Shown here: positions 15,690 through 23,510 of the stretch, one piece after another
Numbering within the stretch: the stretch's first letter is position 1
How the letters are laid out: every line of letters begins with the position of its first letter
Assembly (NCBI RefSeq): GCF_000508185.1
Contig: NZ_AYOY01000157.1
Location: 1-37,198 of the forward strand
Reading direction: 5' to 3'
DNA: 37,198 nt
Source: Sphingobium sp. C100
GTDB taxonomy: Bacteria > Pseudomonadota > Alphaproteobacteria > Sphingomonadales > Sphingomonadaceae
Position numbers and translations under genes: made by a program
Notes under the pieces: model-generated
What the model was told of the DNA's origin: nothing
What the model saw: the letters and a program-made list of their open reading frames with translations, nothing else
The model's database searches: none

Positions 15690-16292
15690 TTACAAATTAG
15701 CCACAAACCATATGACAAAGCCGGCTACTCCTGCGAGCGCGATAAGAAGTATGACGCGCACAATTATCCCATCCTTCGCCACTACTTCAGTCGGCCACGG
15801 GAGCGTAAGAGCTCTCAGACCGGCGACAAATGCAGCCGTCGCTCCAGCGACCCGTACCCAATCGAGGGCAACCCAACGTCGGGCCATCTCAATGGATTGC
15901 GCGTCGGTAATTGTGTCTTTTGATGAACCCATGCCGTGATAGAACAGAGCTGCGTTCATCGGCCAAAAGGATACAACGGTCAGGACGAGTAAGAGCAAGA
16001 TACCCAGCGAAGGAATGCAAAGAAGCCACCGGTAGCGCCAGGGCGTTGTCCATCCGGCAGTCAAAGCACCGAACCCCGCGATCAACATGGCTGCTGAGAA
16101 CGGAATGAAAAATGCGCCCGTATCGACAGGCCAGGCCTTTCCATAGGGCATCATCGCGAGTGATTGGGGCGGATTAGCGCTCCATGCGCCGGCTAGGACG
16201 AGCAGGTCGAACAGCTTCGCGCCCACCAGCGGTCCGCCGACAAGCACTGCCAGCCATAGGAATGTTCTCGTTATCGTAGCTCGGCTTGCCAT
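15690..16292 (-). CDS. DUF1772-like (anthrone oxygenase family) membrane protein
   Basis: A 200-aa integral membrane protein with four hydrophobic segments (about 8-30, 60-80, 90-112 and 175-197). The WPMNAALF segment and the following RWVALDWVRV stretch resemble the N..l and W..wh..R features of the DUF1772/anthrone-oxygenase-like family. That match is from memory and moderate. The start at 16292 is chosen because GGGGGA lies five bases upstream of the ATG, and an ATG 27 bp earlier lacks a site. No operon partner was found. The function is unknown. Confidence 0.6.
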   Translation of the reverse strand: MASRATITRTFLWLAVLVGGPLVGAKLFDLLVLAGAWSANPPQSLAMMPYGKAWPVDTGAFFIPFSAAMLIAGFGALTAGWTTPWRYRWLLCIPSLGILLLLVLTVVSFWPMNAALFYHGMGSSKDTITDAQSIEMARRWVALDWVRVAGATAAFVAGLRALTLPWPTEVVAKDGIIVRVILLIALAGVAGFVIWFVANL

Positions 16293-16452
16293 ACGTTCCC
16301 CCGCGGCAGATGTAAGCAATGTCCGCCGCCTGAAGGCATGCGCCGAAAACGGCTAGCCGCAATCCGCCTTTGATCTGCCCACGCGAGTGGCGGCCGCAAC
16401 TGCATTTAGCTCCGACCTAGTCGTCCGCCTATCGGCCAATCTCAATCAAACA

Positions 16453-16519
16453 TTTTGGAAAGCCCGACCTTTCGCTCCTAGGACTCGAAAATGGCCGGCT
16501 AAACAGCGGGAATGGGTCG
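16453..16519 (+). repeat. Dispersed intergenic repeat, copy 3
   Basis: It shares CGAAAATGGCCGGCTAAAC and GGGAATGGGTCG with the family consensus. The left half is more diverged (TTTTGGAAAGC). Confidence 0.6.
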
Positions 16520-16578
16520 GTGGCGACGAGCAAGTCCAGGGACAAGGCGTTATTCGCCACAGAAAGCGAGAATGACGG

Positions 16579-16648
16579 CTTTCGCCAATAGCGGACGGAC
16601 TGCATCTGGGCGGCGAAAATTGACCGTTCAACGTCCGTAAAGGGTCGG
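16579..16648 (+). repeat. Dispersed intergenic repeat, copy 4
   Basis: It keeps the order TTCGCCAATAGCGGACG, CTGCATCTGGG, GCGAAAATTGACCG, TCAACG and AAAGGGTCG. It is in the same orientation as copy 3 and 60 bp downstream of it. Confidence 0.55.
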
Positions 16649-17003
16649 CATTTTTCGGTTCCGCGATCGCCTTGAAGTGGGACATTGCTGCCGATCGCCA
16701 TTTATACCTGGAATGGCCGATTGCGACGAAACCTGTCGTTCATGGAGCGGCGCGGACACCGTCTGCGACGGCCAGGTCTGGTCGTAGCTGCCGGGACTAA
16801 CACGTTCCCGCACCAAATCGCCTAGCCAGACCGGTAGCGGCCTTATCCATCTGAACGCGGAGCGACGGTCCGCCATTGAGCCGCGCAAGGTGGTTTGCGA
16901 CCTACATTCACGCTGAAAGCTCACAGGACATCACAGCGACTAACGACCCTTTGCCGTGAAGCAGGGCTATGGGTACTCCAGCAAATTGGCAAGAGGAAGA
17001 CCC

Positions 17004-18053
17004 ATGACTGAAACATCGGATAGGACCGTCAATCCGACCCGGCGAGGTTTTGTGTTCGGCACGGCCGCTATCGCCGCCATAGCTGTTGGCGGCGGCGCTC
17101 ACGCCTTGGCGAAAGAGGTGACGTCCGGGACAGCCGGGCGGACGCTGTCGTCGTTCGGCCCGGTCAGGCAAGTCGATGTCGGCGTCCTCAACATCGGCTA
17201 TGTTGAACTGGGTCCTGTATCGGGGCCACCCGTCCTGCTCATCCACGGTTGGCCCTATGACATCCACGCCTTTGCCGAGGTGGCGCCGCTGCTAGCGGCC
17301 AAAGGATATCGGGTCATCGTCCCTCATCTGCGCGGGCATGGCACGACGCTGTTCCGGTCGGACGCGACCCCGCGCAACGCACAGCAGGCGGCACTCGCTG
17401 CCGACGGAATCGCGCTGATGAACGTATTGGGCATCCACAAAGCGGTCGTTGCGGGCTTCGACTGGGGCGCGCGCACTGCGGACATCATGGCGGTGCTGTG
17501 GCCCGAGCGCTGCACGGCTCTGGTGTCCGTCAGCGGCTACCTGATCGGCAGTCAGGCAGGTAATTCCAAACCGCTGCCGCCTGCTGCCGAGTTGCGCTGG
17601 TGGTACCAATTCTACTTCGCCACTGAGCGTGGAAAGGCCGGATACGCGGAGAACACCGCTGCTTTCAACAAGCAGATATGGCAGCTCGCCTCACCCAAAT
17701 GGGCGTTCGACGAAGCCACGTTCAATCGCTCGGCGACTGCGTTCGCCAACCCCGATCATGTTGCCATAGTCATCCACAATTACCGTTGGCGTCTGGGTCT
17801 CGCGGACGGCGAGCGTCACTATGACGCTGTTGAAGCGAGGCTGGCCGCAGCGCCCCCGGTGACGATACCCGCGATCACCATGGAGGGCGACGCCAACGGT
17901 GCGCCCCATCCAGAACCAGAACAATATCGCGCGAGGTTCACCGGCCCTTATGCTCATCGGCTGATTACCGGCGGCGTCGGCCACAACCTGCCACAGGAAG
18001 CACCGGCGGCGTTCGCGCAGGCCGTGCTGGATGCGGCGAAGCTCGCGACATGA
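17004..18053 (+). CDS. Tat-exported alpha/beta hydrolase (epoxide hydrolase/haloalkane dehalogenase-like)
   Basis: A 349-aa protein. A twin-arginine signal (TRRGFVFG, residues 13-20) with a hydrophobic stretch and ALA cleavage site predicts export of a folded enzyme. The alpha/beta-hydrolase fold shows the oxyanion-hole motif HGWPYD and the nucleophile elbow GFDWGA with Asp as nucleophile, as in epoxide hydrolases and dehalogenases. The catalytic His is probably in GGVGHNLPQEAP. The start at 17004 follows GAGGAAG. Its stop overlaps the start of the cytochrome P460-like gene (ATGA), so the two are coupled. The substrate is unknown. Confidence 0.85.
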   Translation: MTETSDRTVNPTRRGFVFGTAAIAAIAVGGGAHALAKEVTSGTAGRTLSSFGPVRQVDVGVLNIGYVELGPVSGPPVLLIHGWPYDIHAFAEVAPLLAAKGYRVIVPHLRGHGTTLFRSDATPRNAQQAALAADGIALMNVLGIHKAVVAGFDWGARTADIMAVLWPERCTALVSVSGYLIGSQAGNSKPLPPAAELRWWYQFYFATERGKAGYAENTAAFNKQIWQLASPKWAFDEATFNRSATAFANPDHVAIVIHNYRWRLGLADGERHYDAVEARLAAAPPVTIPAITMEGDANGAPHPEPEQYRARFTGPYAHRLITGGVGHNLPQEAPAAFAQAVLDAAKLAT

Positions 18054-18583
18054 GCAAGGCGAGCGGTTTAGCCTTGATCGGCTCTATTCTGTTGCTGGGC
18101 TTGTCGGCCGGCGTCGCCGCGCAACGGCAGGAGACGCGCGAATTGCCGATCGACGGAGTCAGGCTTCCTGCGGATTATCGCGACTGGACCCTGATCAGCG
18201 TCGCGCAGGAAAAGGGGCGGAACAACGACATTCGCGCCATTCTGGGCAATGCAGTGGCGGTCAGGGCCTTTCGAGAGGGAAAACGGCCGTTCCCCGATGG
18301 CGCGATCATCGTTCGGCTCGCGTGGCAGCACGAGTCCTCGCCCCGAAACGACCGGGTGTTCCCAGCGCCGCAGTCTTTCGTGGCAGGTTTGCCGACCAAC
18401 GTGCAGGTCAGCGTCAAGGACTCGCAACGCTATGCTGCCACCGGGGGCTGGGGCTACGGCCAGTTCGAGGACGGCTTGCCCAATCAGGACCGGTCCCTCC
18501 TCCAGTCCTGCTTCGCTTGCCACCAGAAGCTGGAGACTATCCAGCCAGACGCCGATCTGGTGTTCACCGGCTATTCGCGGTGA
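18050..18583 (+). CDS. Cytochrome P460 family haem protein
   Basis: A 177-aa exported protein. Residues 1-25 form a signal peptide ending near VAAQ. The fold-family hints are LPADYRDWTLIS, AFREGKRPFPDGAIIVRL and GWGYGQFED. A single CxxCH haem-attachment site lies near the C-terminus (C154, C157, H158), as in the cytochrome P460/cytochrome c'-beta family. Family members oxidise hydroxylamine or bind NO. Here the partner is a hydrolase, so detoxification or electron transfer is only a guess. The conserved crosslinking lysine of true P460 was not assigned. Confidence 0.8.
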   Translation: MSKASGLALIGSILLLGLSAGVAAQRQETRELPIDGVRLPADYRDWTLISVAQEKGRNNDIRAILGNAVAVRAFREGKRPFPDGAIIVRLAWQHESSPRNDRVFPAPQSFVAGLPTNVQVSVKDSQRYAATGGWGYGQFEDGLPNQDRSLLQSCFACHQKLETIQPDADLVFTGYSR

Positions 18584-18619
18584 CGGCTTGCTAAGGCTCA
18601 GGCACCGGACGTTACCGCA

Positions 18620-18653
18620 CGACCGGCCACGCGAAAGCGCAGCCGGTCGTGGG
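18620..18653. terminator. Hairpin between convergent genes, possible bidirectional terminator
   Basis: CACGACCGG (18620-18628) pairs perfectly with CCGGTCGTG (18645-18653) across a 16-nt loop. It lies between the P460 stop (18583) and the stop of the leftward hydrolase gene (18702). No T-run follows, so its termination strength is uncertain. Confidence 0.5.
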
Positions 18654-18701
18654 CTTGCGCGCCGGTGTCCCGGGGGCAGGGGACATCGGTGCGGCAATCT
18701 T

Positions 18702-19484
18702 TCAGCGCGCGGAGGCGGCGCGTTCGATCAGGCCGGCGACTTCAGGGGCGTGCGACACCATCACGACGTGCGACGCACCTTTGACCACCACAGTCTGCCG
18801 CGCCTTCGCGCGCGCCGCCATGAAGCTCTGAACCGCTGGAGGGATATTCTTGTCCTTGTCGCCATAGATGAACCAGGACGGCACATTCCGCCATGCCGCC
18901 TCGGTAGAAGCTTCCGATAGGGCGGATTCAGAAATGGGCCGCTGACCGGCGGCCATCAGTCGCGCCTGAGCCATAGGCAGATCGGCCGCGAACTGGTCAG
19001 GGAAGCGGGCTTGCAGAATGTAGAGGTCATTGCCGCCCGAAATCTGCTGGACCGGCGGCGCAAGGGCGGGGCCTAACGTGCTTCCGGGAAACTTGCCGGT
19101 CAGACCGAGCGCGGTCTCACCAGCGTCGGGCGCGAAGGCTGCCACGTAGACCAGCTTCTTCACATTCGACTGTCCGACGGCTGCTTCGCTGATGACCGAG
19201 CCGGCATAGGAATGGCCGACCAATACCACTGGCCCATCGATGCTCTTGACGACGGAGGTGACCACATCTGCATCGACGCGTACCCCGCGCAGCGGGTTGG
19301 GTGCGGCCACCACCGTGTAACCATCCCGTTCGAGAATGGTGATGACGCCGTTCCAGCTCGACGAATCTGCGAACGCGCCATGGACCAGTACCACGGTCGG
19401 CTTGGCCGACGTCGGCTCAGCCTGCGCATCGGTGGCGAGCAGCGCGGCGGCGATCACGAGGCCGCCGGTGATGAGTTTCTTCAT
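18702..19484 (-). CDS. Secreted alpha/beta hydrolase
   Basis: A 260-aa protein with a Sec signal peptide (MKKLITGG, hydrophobic core, AQA cleavage near residue 22). The alpha/beta-hydrolase motifs are VLVHGAFADSSSW (oxyanion hole) and VGHSYAGSV with the nucleophile Ser. The catalytic His is probably in KGASHVVMVSHAPEV. It resembles the salicylate-esterase/pyrethroid-hydrolase-like family. The start at 19484 follows AAGGAC, and longer open frames upstream overlap ohr and are rejected. It is encoded 22 bp downstream of ohr on the same strand, probably in one transcript. Confidence 0.85.
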   Translation of the reverse strand: MKKLITGGLVIAAALLATDAQAEPTSAKPTVVLVHGAFADSSSWNGVITILERDGYTVVAAPNPLRGVRVDADVVTSVVKSIDGPVVLVGHSYAGSVISEAAVGQSNVKKLVYVAAFAPDAGETALGLTGKFPGSTLGPALAPPVQQISGGNDLYILQARFPDQFAADLPMAQARLMAAGQRPISESALSEASTEAAWRNVPSWFIYGDKDKNIPPAVQSFMAARAKARQTVVVKGASHVVMVSHAPEVAGLIERAASAR

Positions 19485-19506
19485 GTCATTGTCCTTGTTG
19501 CCGGGT

Positions 19507-19920
19507 TCAGACCAGCGCGACGACGGCGTCGATGTTGCCTTTGATCGATTTTGAATAAGGGCAAGTTCTGTGCGCCGTTTCGATAATTTGACGGGCGACC
19601 TCCGGGCTGACGCCGGGCACATGCACGGTCAAGCGCGCTGCGAGCGAAAAGCCGTCATTGCCCTGGCGAAGCTCGATCTGCGCGTCGATCGCCAGCTCGG
19701 GGGGCAGGGTCAAGCCCTTCGCTCTTGCGGCAATCGCCATCGCACCCTGGAAGCAGGCGGACCATCCCGCCGCGAACAGCTGCTCAGGATTGGTCCCCTG
19801 GCCGCGACCACCGGGGGACGATAGTTTGACATCGAGGCGGCCGTCGCTGCTCTTCGCGGCGCCGTCGCGGCCCCCGGTCACATACACGTCGGCGGTATAG
19901 AGGGTCTGGGTATCGGACAT
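19507..19920 (-). CDS. ohr: Organic hydroperoxide resistance protein Ohr (OsmC superfamily)
   Basis: A 137-aa thiol peroxidase that reduces organic and lipid hydroperoxides. Both catalytic cysteines are present: C56 in AAGWSACFQGA and C120 in RTCPYSKSIKGN. The catalytic Arg (R19, GGRDG) and Glu (E46, NPEQLFAAG) of the Ohr subgroup are also seen. AAGGAGG precedes the ATG at 19920. An extra seven codons upstream are not needed. It is followed by the secreted hydrolase and preceded by the epoxide hydrolase on the same strand. No ohrR gene was seen nearby. Confidence 0.93.
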   Translation of the reverse strand: MSDTQTLYTADVYVTGGRDGAAKSSDGRLDVKLSSPGGRGQGTNPEQLFAAGWSACFQGAMAIAARAKGLTLPPELAIDAQIELRQGNDGFSLAARLTVHVPGVSPEVARQIIETAHRTCPYSKSIKGNIDAVVALV

Positions 19921-19953
19921 GATGTCCTCCTTCTTGAACAAGATGGGGGGAGA

Positions 19954-21225
19954 TCAGCGAAGCGAGCGGAAGGCCGAGCGAAGTTCTGCTGCGAAAAGTT
20001 GCGGCTGTTCCCAAGCGGCAAAATGGCCGCCGTCGCTGGCTTCGTTAAAATAGAAGAGGTTGGTGTAGCAGCGTTCCGCCCAACTCCTGGGCGCACGAAA
20101 AATCTCGCCGGGGAAGACGCTGATCGCGACCGGGATGTCGATGATGCCGCGCGCGTTGAAATTGTTGGAATGATCCTCCCAATAAATCCGGGCGGCAGAG
20201 GCGCCGGTGCCGGTCAGCCAGTATAGCGAGATGTCGTCGAGGATCGCATCGCGGCCAAGGACGCGCTCGGGCTGGCCGTCGGCGTACACCCACTGAGCGA
20301 TCTTCTCGTACATCCACGCCGCCATCCCCACCGGCGAGTCGACCAGCGCGTAACCGATCGTCTGCGGTCGGCTGTTCATCATCGCGGCATAGGCCGAATT
20401 ATCGCGGTAGAAGGCCTGGAGTTGCCCGAACGCGGCGCGCTCTTTCGTAGTCAGTGTGGTTGGAGCCGGATCACCTGCTGCGAGTGTGTGAGCAATATCG
20501 ACCGGCACCACGGCAGGCATGTTTAGGTGAATACCGATGAGCCCCGACACATGCTGCAACGCCATCCGCTGCGATATGACGGAGCCGCAATCGCCACCCT
20601 GGCTGACATAGCGTTCATAGCCAAGCCGCAACATCAGCGTCGACCATGCCCGCCCGATATGATCCGAACCCCAACCCGGCACTGTCGGCTTGGCGGAGAA
20701 GCCGAAGCCGGGGATCGAGGGAATGACGAGGTGGAAGGCGTCCTCCGCGCTGCCGCTATGTGCAGTGGGGTTGGTCAGTGGATCGATCACCCGCATGAAC
20801 TCGAGGATGGAGCCCGGCCACCCGTGCGTCAGAATCATCGGCATCGCGTTTTCATGTCGCGAACGGATGTGAATGAAGTGGATATCCAGCCCGTCGATCT
20901 CGGTCATGAACATCGGCAGCGCGTTCAGCCGCGCCTCGACCTTACGCCAGTCGTAGTCGCCGGCCCAATAGTGCATCAAAGGCTCCAGCGTCTGGCGGCG
21001 CACACCCTGGCTGTCGTCGGCTACCGGCTCCACGTCGGCCCAGCGCGTCTGCACAATGCGTCGCTTCATCGCCGCAACGTCAGCATCGGGGATGGCGATT
21101 TTGAATCGCCGGATCGCGGTGCTGCCATCGCCAGCGAGGGCGATCGACGGCATGGTACCCATTGCGCCGATGGCTGCGGCACCAGCCACAAACTGACGAC
21201 GTGAAGTGGAAAAATTGCCGAACAA
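19954..21225 (-). CDS. Tat-exported epoxide hydrolase (EHN domain family)
   Basis: A 423-aa protein with a twin-arginine signal (TSRRQFVAG) and AGA/ALA region. An N-terminal epoxide-hydrolase (EHN) domain occupies about 37-145. The alpha/beta-hydrolase domain then shows HGWPGS (oxyanion hole), IPSIPGFGFS, the nucleophile Asp in QGGDCGS, and the final His in DGGHFAAWEQP. The usual GGDWG is changed to GGDCG, so the residue after the nucleophile is Cys. The start is TTG at 21225 with AGGGGA before it, and no in-frame ATG was found. It heads the leftward run epoxide hydrolase-ohr-hydrolase. It probably opens epoxides in the periplasm, and the substrate is unknown. Confidence 0.88.
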   Translation of the reverse strand: MFGNFSTSRRQFVAGAAAIGAMGTMPSIALAGDGSTAIRRFKIAIPDADVAAMKRRIVQTRWADVEPVADDSQGVRRQTLEPLMHYWAGDYDWRKVEARLNALPMFMTEIDGLDIHFIHIRSRHENAMPMILTHGWPGSILEFMRVIDPLTNPTAHSGSAEDAFHLVIPSIPGFGFSAKPTVPGWGSDHIGRAWSTLMLRLGYERYVSQGGDCGSVISQRMALQHVSGLIGIHLNMPAVVPVDIAHTLAAGDPAPTTLTTKERAAFGQLQAFYRDNSAYAAMMNSRPQTIGYALVDSPVGMAAWMYEKIAQWVYADGQPERVLGRDAILDDISLYWLTGTGASAARIYWEDHSNNFNARGIIDIPVAISVFPGEIFRAPRSWAERCYTNLFYFNEASDGGHFAAWEQPQLFAAELRSAFRSLR

Positions 21226-21310
21226 AGATCGTCCCCTCGACTGACATGAACTGATCGAGGGAGAGATAGCGAGATCGTGAGGGGATGCGCGTTAGGCGTG
21301 GTGATGCCGT

Positions 21311-21358
21311 GTTAGTGTTTGCGAACAGGCAAACTAACAAAGTCCATCGACGACTAAC
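21311..21358. promoter_or_regulatory. Inverted and direct ACTAAC half-sites between divergent genes
   Basis: GTTAGT (21311-21316) and ACTAAC (21333-21338) form an imperfect inverted repeat whose longer arms include TTTGC and GCAAA. A third ACTAAC (21353-21358) lies exactly 20 bp after the second. The sites lie between the leftward epoxide hydrolase and the rightward thioredoxin-fold gene, so they are a plausible operator for both. The regulator is unknown. Confidence 0.5.
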
Positions 21359-21432
21359 GTGCCGCTCGCGCAGACGGGCCTACATCGGCTCCGGACAATC
21401 AACCGGCATAGGTTGCGATGGAGATGACCAGC

Positions 21433-22515
21433 ATGGCACGGAAACGCTCATTTGGCTTTATTGCCGCCGCGCTCGTCGCCGCTGGCGCTACGGTCGCCAT
21501 CTGCTGCGGTGAGGCTGGCAACAGCCTGCCTGCCCAAGCCGGTGTATCCGGGGCGACGTCGAGGCCGCTGGACGTGCTGAGCACGGCGAAACCCTGGCTC
21601 ACTGCGATTCCGGGCGGCCCGAAGGCCCTGCGTGGCAAAGTCGTCGTCGTGAATTTCTGGACCTATTCATGCATCAATTCGCTGCGTGCGATGCCGTATC
21701 TGCGGGCGTGGAGCGAGCGCTATGCAAACAAGGGTCTTGTCGTCGTGGGCGTCCATACCCCCGAATTCCAGTTCGAGCATGATCCGGCCAGGGTGCGACT
21801 GGCGACGCGCCAGCTCGACGTGCGCTATCCCAACCTGCAGGACAATCACTATGCGGTCTGGCAGCGATTCGCCAATCAGGGCTGGCCGGGCTTTTATTTC
21901 ATCGACGCCAACGGGCAGGTCCGGGACTATCGCATCGGCGAGGGCGACTATGCCAGTGCCGAGCAACTGATCCGCAAGCTGTTGGCTGAGGCGGGGCATG
22001 ATCCCTCGAGCCTACCGCTGGCATCGGTCAAGGGCATAGGTATTGAAGCCGAAGCGGACTGGGCTGACCTGAAATCGCCCGAAGCCTATGTTGGTTATGA
22101 GAAGGCGAAGAATTTCCGCTCGCCGGGAGGACTGCGCAAGGATGTGTCGGCTGGCAATGCCGCCGCCAGCCTGCCGCTTAACAACTGGGATCTGGCGGGC
22201 AAATGGACAGTCGGGCGCGAGTTCGCCACGCTCGATGGCTCCGCCGGAGCAATCCGCTATAGATTTCATGCGCGCGACGTTCACCTTGTCCTAGGCGGCC
22301 CGCCCGATGGCCGGCCGGTCCGCTATCGCGTCAAGATCGATGGTGCAGCCCCCGGCAGGGACCATGGCGCAGACATCGACGCCGAAGGTTGGGGGGAGGT
22401 GAAGGAAGACCGCCTCTATCAGCTCGTCCGGCAGAGAAGTGTGACGAATGACCGCACGATCACGGTCGAGGTTTCGCGGCCGGGCCTGCGGGCTTATGTC
22501 TTCACCTTTGGGTGA
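21433..22515 (+). CDS. Exported thioredoxin-fold protein (DipZ-like), CxxS active site
   Basis: A 360-aa protein. A signal peptide lies at 1-25 (FGFIAAALVAAGATVAI, with CC). The thioredoxin-like domain at about 45-190 resembles the thioredoxin domain of DipZ-type proteins, with VVVNFWTYSCINSLR, GVHTPEFQFE and the cis-Pro region QGWPGFYFID. The active site reads C-I-N-S, where family members normally have C-I-N-C, so the resolving cysteine is lost. A C-terminal domain (about 215-360) matches the extra beta-rich domain of the DipZ tail (KNFRSPGG, LAGKWTVGREFA). The start at 21433 is preferred to 21418 because GGAG lies ahead of it. It may act as a monothiol reductase/isomerase. Confidence 0.82.
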   Translation: MARKRSFGFIAAALVAAGATVAICCGEAGNSLPAQAGVSGATSRPLDVLSTAKPWLTAIPGGPKALRGKVVVVNFWTYSCINSLRAMPYLRAWSERYANKGLVVVGVHTPEFQFEHDPARVRLATRQLDVRYPNLQDNHYAVWQRFANQGWPGFYFIDANGQVRDYRIGEGDYASAEQLIRKLLAEAGHDPSSLPLASVKGIGIEAEADWADLKSPEAYVGYEKAKNFRSPGGLRKDVSAGNAAASLPLNNWDLAGKWTVGREFATLDGSAGAIRYRFHARDVHLVLGGPPDGRPVRYRVKIDGAAPGRDHGADIDAEGWGEVKEDRLYQLVRQRSVTNDRTITVEVSRPGLRAYVFTFG

Positions 22516-22576
22516 ACGCAGAGCCCGACGCCCTTGGAAATGACCGTTTATAATCGTAATTTCGGGAGAATTGGCG

Positions 22577-23422
22577 ATGGCTCGGACATGGTTGGTCACT
22601 GGCGGCTCGCGCGGGTTCGGCCGCGCACTCTGCGCCGCCATTTTGGAGGCGGGCGACAATCTGGTCGCGACGGCGCGCGATCCGATACAACTCGCCTCGT
22701 TCGGTCGACACGATACGCTCGCCACTGCGCCCCTCGACGTCACGAACGAAGCGGAAGCGCGTGCTGCGGTTGCGACCGCGATCGAGCGATTTGGGGCGCT
22801 GGACGTGCTCGTTAACAATGCTGGCTATGGCGATATCGGGTCGGTGGAGGACACGACGCTGGCGTCGTTCCGCCGGCAGATCGAAACCAATCTGTTCGGT
22901 ACCATCATCATGACCAAGGCCGCGATCCCGCACATGCGCGCGCGCCGTAGTGGCCATATCATCCAGTTTTCCTCAGTGGGCGGCCGCCTCGGCGCACCGG
23001 GCCGTGCGCCCTATTCGGCGGCGAAATGGGGTGTCGAGGGGTTTTCGGAAGTCCTCGCGGGAGAGATGAAGCTGATTGGCGTACACGTCACCATCGTCGA
23101 ACCCGGCGGCTTCCGGACCGATTTCGCCGGTGCCTCGACCACCATCAACGCGGGGCGGTCCGAGTATGACGCCGTTGTTGGCGAGGCGGCGCGGATGCAG
23201 CAAGCCTATGACGGCAGTCAGCCGGGCGATCCGCGTCGGGGCGCGAAGGCGATCCTGGAGGTGGTCGGCTCAGGCAATCCGCCGCTGCGCCTTCCGCTTG
23301 GCAGCGACGCGATTGTCGCTATCGAGAGCGGTGATCGCACTCGTCTGGAGGAGTTGGACCGCTGGCGCTGGTTGAGCGTCTCGACCGACTTCGACAAAGA
23401 CGGGGGCACTCGAATGTTGTAA
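22577..23422 (+). CDS. SDR family oxidoreductase
   Basis: A 281-aa short-chain dehydrogenase. The NAD(P) motif TGGSRGFGR is at about 8-16. ATARD is followed by DVTNEAEA. NNAGY, FSSVGGR (catalytic Ser) and YSAAKWG (catalytic Tyr and Lys) are all present. It resembles the classical SDR subgroup with a long C-terminus. The ATG at 22577 follows GGGAGA. A TTG two codons earlier is also open. The gene lies 61 bp after the thioredoxin-fold gene and 88 bp before the large regulator on the same strand. The substrate is unknown. Confidence 0.9.
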   Translation: MARTWLVTGGSRGFGRALCAAILEAGDNLVATARDPIQLASFGRHDTLATAPLDVTNEAEARAAVATAIERFGALDVLVNNAGYGDIGSVEDTTLASFRRQIETNLFGTIIMTKAAIPHMRARRSGHIIQFSSVGGRLGAPGRAPYSAAKWGVEGFSEVLAGEMKLIGVHVTIVEPGGFRTDFAGASTTINAGRSEYDAVVGEAARMQQAYDGSQPGDPRRGAKAILEVVGSGNPPLRLPLGSDAIVAIESGDRTRLEELDRWRWLSVSTDFDKDGGTRML

Positions 23423-23510
23423 ATGCTACCACCCTGGCGGATGCTGGACATACCGCTCCACCGGAATCGCGCGGTGCGGTTCGGCCAGGGAGTGGGGGAA
23501 CAGCGGAATA

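Larger units (their letters stand above)
16293..17003. other. Noncoding region with two tandem copies of the dispersed repeat
   Basis: 711 bp without a supportable gene. It contains repeat copies at 16453-16519 and 16579-16648. ACTAAC hexamers at 16796-16801 and 16939-16944 may be regulator half-sites for the downstream hydrolase gene. The remainder shows only scattered repeat-like fragments. Confidence 0.5.

Noticed and set aside
16453..16648. Tandem repeat copies as a CRISPR array
   Set aside because: Only two diverged copies of about 70 bp with one spacer, and no cas genes. It does not fit CRISPR.
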